Shown here piece after piece: positions 58,502 to 64,000 of a DNA stretch of 64,000 bases; within the stretch, counting starts at the first letter, position 1; each line of letters begins with the position of its first letter. The translations under genes and the position numbers were made by a program. This DNA comes from Mycobacterium helveticum. GTDB lineage: Bacteria > Actinomycetota > Actinomycetes > Mycobacteriales > Mycobacteriaceae. Location: positions 1 through 64,000 of the forward strand of contig NZ_VMQU01000007.1 in NCBI RefSeq assembly GCF_007714205.1, in the 5' to 3' direction. The notes beneath the pieces are model-generated. The model saw only the letters and a list, made by a program, of their open reading frames with translations. It was not told where the DNA came from and made no database searches.

Positions 58502-60427
58502 ATGCAATTGAGCGCGGTCGGCGGCCCCAGAAAGACAGTCTGTTTGAACATGATTGTCAAAAATGAAGAACAGGTTATTGGAGACTGCTTATCTTCGGTG
58601 AAACCTCTCATTGATTACTGGGTGATCGTGGACACGGGATCTTCGGACGACACGAAACAAATCATCCGGGAAACCATGGCCGAAATCCCGGGCGAACTTT
58701 ATGAAAGACCGTGGGTGAACTTCGCGCACAACCGCAATGAAGCTCTTGAGTTCGCCAACGGCAAGGGCGACTATCTGCTGCTGATCGATGCCGATGAGGT
58801 GTTGCGATACTCCGAGGGTTTTGCGTTTCCTGATTTGGAAAAAGATCGCTATTTCATCCATGTGCGACAGATGGGTTCAGCGCAGATAAAATACAACGGC
58901 CTGATCAACAATAATCTCCGTTGGGAATGGCAGGGAGTCGTCCATGAGTTCATCACCTGTGCGGATGCGAAGACGTCTGAGGTGCTGAGTGGGATTGTCA
59001 ATGTCCGCAACTCGCATGCGGGCGATTCTTCCGGTCGTTCCGAGGCCTCGGAGCGGGTCAAATACCTGCGTGAAGCAGAAATCCTCGAAAAAGCCCTCGA
59101 GGACGACCCCGATAACAGTCGATATAGGTATTACCTGGGGATAGGCTATTCGGCAGCCGGAGAGTTAGAGCTCGCCAAAAAGAATCTCGAAAAAAGAGTC
59201 GCCATGGCCAGTGCAGACCCGGAGGAAACCTACCTCGCCCGGTACAGTCTCGGTGTCGTCCAATCGCAATTGAACGAACTGGACGCGGCCCGGCAGACAC
59301 TTTATCGGGCTCACGCACTTCGTCCAGCGCGTGCCGAGCCGCTTTTGCAACTCGCCAGGCTGTATCGGCGCGAGAACAATTATTTGGCGGGGTATCTGCT
59401 GGCCAAGCACGCCCTGTCGCTTCCGTACCCGAAAGAAGACCTTTGCGTCGAATACGTGGTCTACGACCATACCTTGCTCATCGAGTTTGCGAACTGCGCG
59501 TTGCTGCTGGGAAAGTTCGACGAGGGATTCGACGCGTGCCACAAACTGCTGGCCAACCCCAATCTCCCGGCCGAATACAGGGCTCAGGTCCAGTCCAACT
59601 GTGAGCTCGCCCGCAAAAACCTGGCGTCGAACGGTCCGATCTTCATCGGCGGCATTCAGCGGTCGGGCACCACACTCATGCGGGTCATGCTCGATGCTCA
59701 CCCGCGGATCTGCTGCGGTCCTGAGTTGATGGTGCTGCCCGTTGTCGCCGAGCACTACAAGTTTCTGGCCGGCAAAAACCGCGAGGTGATGGAAAGCTAC
59801 GGCAACACGCCGGCCGATGTGCAGCGAAGCTGCCGCGTCTTCGTCGAAGACCTGGTGGCCAACTTTCGTCGCGCCCAAGGCAAACCACGCTGGGCGGAGA
59901 AAACCCCGCAAAACGTGCGGTACATGATCACGCTCGGGGAAATCTTTCCCGACGCCAAATTCATCGCCATGCTGCGCGACGGCCGTGATGTGGCCTGCTC
60001 GCTGCTGACGATGGATTGGACTGACTCAGCGACCGGACGCAAGCTGGACTATGTGCAAAGCGTGGCCGCCGCGGCCCGGCATTGGCGTGACACCGTGCTG
60101 CGGGCCCGCAACCTGGCGATGCATCCCAGTCTGGCCGGGCGCGTCCTAGAAGTCCGCTACGAGGACCTGGTGACCGAGACCGAGGCGACGATGCGCACGG
60201 TGTTGGCGTTCCTCGGCGAGGAGTGGGACGAGGCGGTGCTGGCACATCACACCAAAGAGCGCGATGGCGAACCGGTGGAACCGAGCACGGCGCAGGTGAG
60301 CCAACCGGTGAGCCGCAGTTCCCTGGGCCGCTGGCAACACGAGATGAGCGAGCAGGACAAGGCCGCGTTCAAACACGAAGCCGGCGCGTTGCTCACCGAA
60401 CTCGGTTACGCCGGGGTCGACTGGTAA
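58502..60427 (+). CDS. glycosyltransferase family 2 - TPR-like - sulfotransferase fusion
   Basis: A 641-residue cytosolic protein with three parts. Residues 12-170 are a GT2 domain (CLNMIVKNEEQVIGDCL, VIVDTGSSDDT, the acceptor/metal DAD at 96-98 in LLLIDADEV). Residues about 190-370 are helical TPR-like repeats (YYLGIGYSAAGELELAKKNLEKR, ARYSLGVVQSQLNELDAARQTLYRAHALRP). Residues about 375-640 are a PAPS sulfotransferase with the 5'-phosphosulfate loop IFIGGIQRSGTTLMRVMLDAHP (about 378-399) and the 3'-phosphate loop MLRDGRDVACSLL (about 490-502). The first half is visibly AT-richer than the neighbours, with codons such as AAA, ATT and TTA; the sulfotransferase half is closer to host composition. 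It is absent between Rv1019 and mfd in M. tuberculosis. ATG 58502 follows AAAGGGAG. Confidence 0.85.
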   Translation: MQLSAVGGPRKTVCLNMIVKNEEQVIGDCLSSVKPLIDYWVIVDTGSSDDTKQIIRETMAEIPGELYERPWVNFAHNRNEALEFANGKGDYLLLIDADEVLRYSEGFAFPDLEKDRYFIHVRQMGSAQIKYNGLINNNLRWEWQGVVHEFITCADAKTSEVLSGIVNVRNSHAGDSSGRSEASERVKYLREAEILEKALEDDPDNSRYRYYLGIGYSAAGELELAKKNLEKRVAMASADPEETYLARYSLGVVQSQLNELDAARQTLYRAHALRPARAEPLLQLARLYRRENNYLAGYLLAKHALSLPYPKEDLCVEYVVYDHTLLIEFANCALLLGKFDEGFDACHKLLANPNLPAEYRAQVQSNCELARKNLASNGPIFIGGIQRSGTTLMRVMLDAHPRICCGPELMVLPVVAEHYKFLAGKNREVMESYGNTPADVQRSCRVFVEDLVANFRRAQGKPRWAEKTPQNVRYMITLGEIFPDAKFIAMLRDGRDVACSLLTMDWTDSATGRKLDYVQSVAAAARHWRDTVLRARNLAMHPSLAGRVLEVRYEDLVTETEATMRTVLAFLGEEWDEAVLAHHTKERDGEPVEPSTAQVSQPVSRSSLGRWQHEMSEQDKAAFKHEAGALLTELGYAGVDW

Positions 60428-60489
60428 CCCCCACCGCAGCGTAGGCAGGGCCGCAATACGGATCGACCGGCTCTTAGAATGGCGTCATC

Positions 60490-64000
<3,511 letters not shown>

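Overview
The window is high-GC chromosomal DNA from a nontuberculous Mycobacterium, most likely a slow grower. The backbone follows the M. tuberculosis H37Rv order Rv0972c to Rv1020 almost gene for gene: fadE12-accA2-accD2-fadE13, rpmF, mprAB-pepD-moaB2-mscL, galU-moeA1-rimJ, patA, arcA-pmt-rsmI-pabB, metG-tatD-rpfB-ksgA-ispE, pth-rplY, lpqT-prsA-glmU, mfd. Ortholog names rest on recalled family sequences and on this order, not on a search.

Left end (1-7.2 kb): the 3' end of an insertion sequence abuts a truncated fadE12. It is followed on the minus strand by a tightly overlapping acyl-CoA carboxylase / acyl-CoA dehydrogenase / AtuA-family operon resembling branched-chain or acyclic-terpene catabolism. 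7.4-14.4 kb: L32, the MprAB envelope-stress system with its protease PepD, MoaB2, the MscL channel, a SAF-domain protein, the redox chaperone Ruc behind a CIRCE element, and a folate enzyme. Two matched MprA-type direct repeats sit before mprA and before pepD. 14.4-18.8 kb: galU, a MoeA paralogue, rimJ and a membrane protein. The MoeA/membrane pair matches the actinobacterial division proteins Glp and GlpR. A tRNA-Ala follows.

18.8-29.7 kb is an accessory block not expected between these neighbours: an APH-fold protein lacking its catalytic Asp, a stand-alone PAS protein, a TetR regulator, a cytochrome P450, an E1/ThiF-nitroreductase fusion (MoeY type) that appears to start at a non-AUG/GUG/UUG codon, a GAF-GGDEF-EAL cyclic-di-GMP enzyme, and a possible GNAT or autoinducer-synthase-like protein. 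A kilobase of AT-richer DNA without a convincing gene closes it.

29.7-41.2 kb returns to backbone: the cAMP-regulated acetyltransferase PatA, two DUF5642-like lipoproteins, an AlkB-like protein, arginine deiminase, protein O-mannosyltransferase, RsmI, a repeat-rich secreted protein, PabB, and a lipoprotein preceded by a 24-codon ORF. 41.2-43.4 kb is a small accessory insert with two gamma-butyrolactone-receptor-like TetR genes. 43.4-51.7 kb holds metG, tatD, the rpfB-ksgA-ispE operon with a candidate attenuating leader, an acyl-AMP ligase and pth; rplY follows. An SDR gene and a decayed LuxR regulator lie between rplY and lpqT. lpqT, an arsC-like gene, prsA and glmU follow, with a 15-bp tandem repeat reiterating the glmU stop. 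After tRNA-Gln and a TetR gene comes a compositionally foreign gene that joins a family-2 glycosyltransferase, a TPR-like middle and a sulfotransferase. mfd runs off the right edge.
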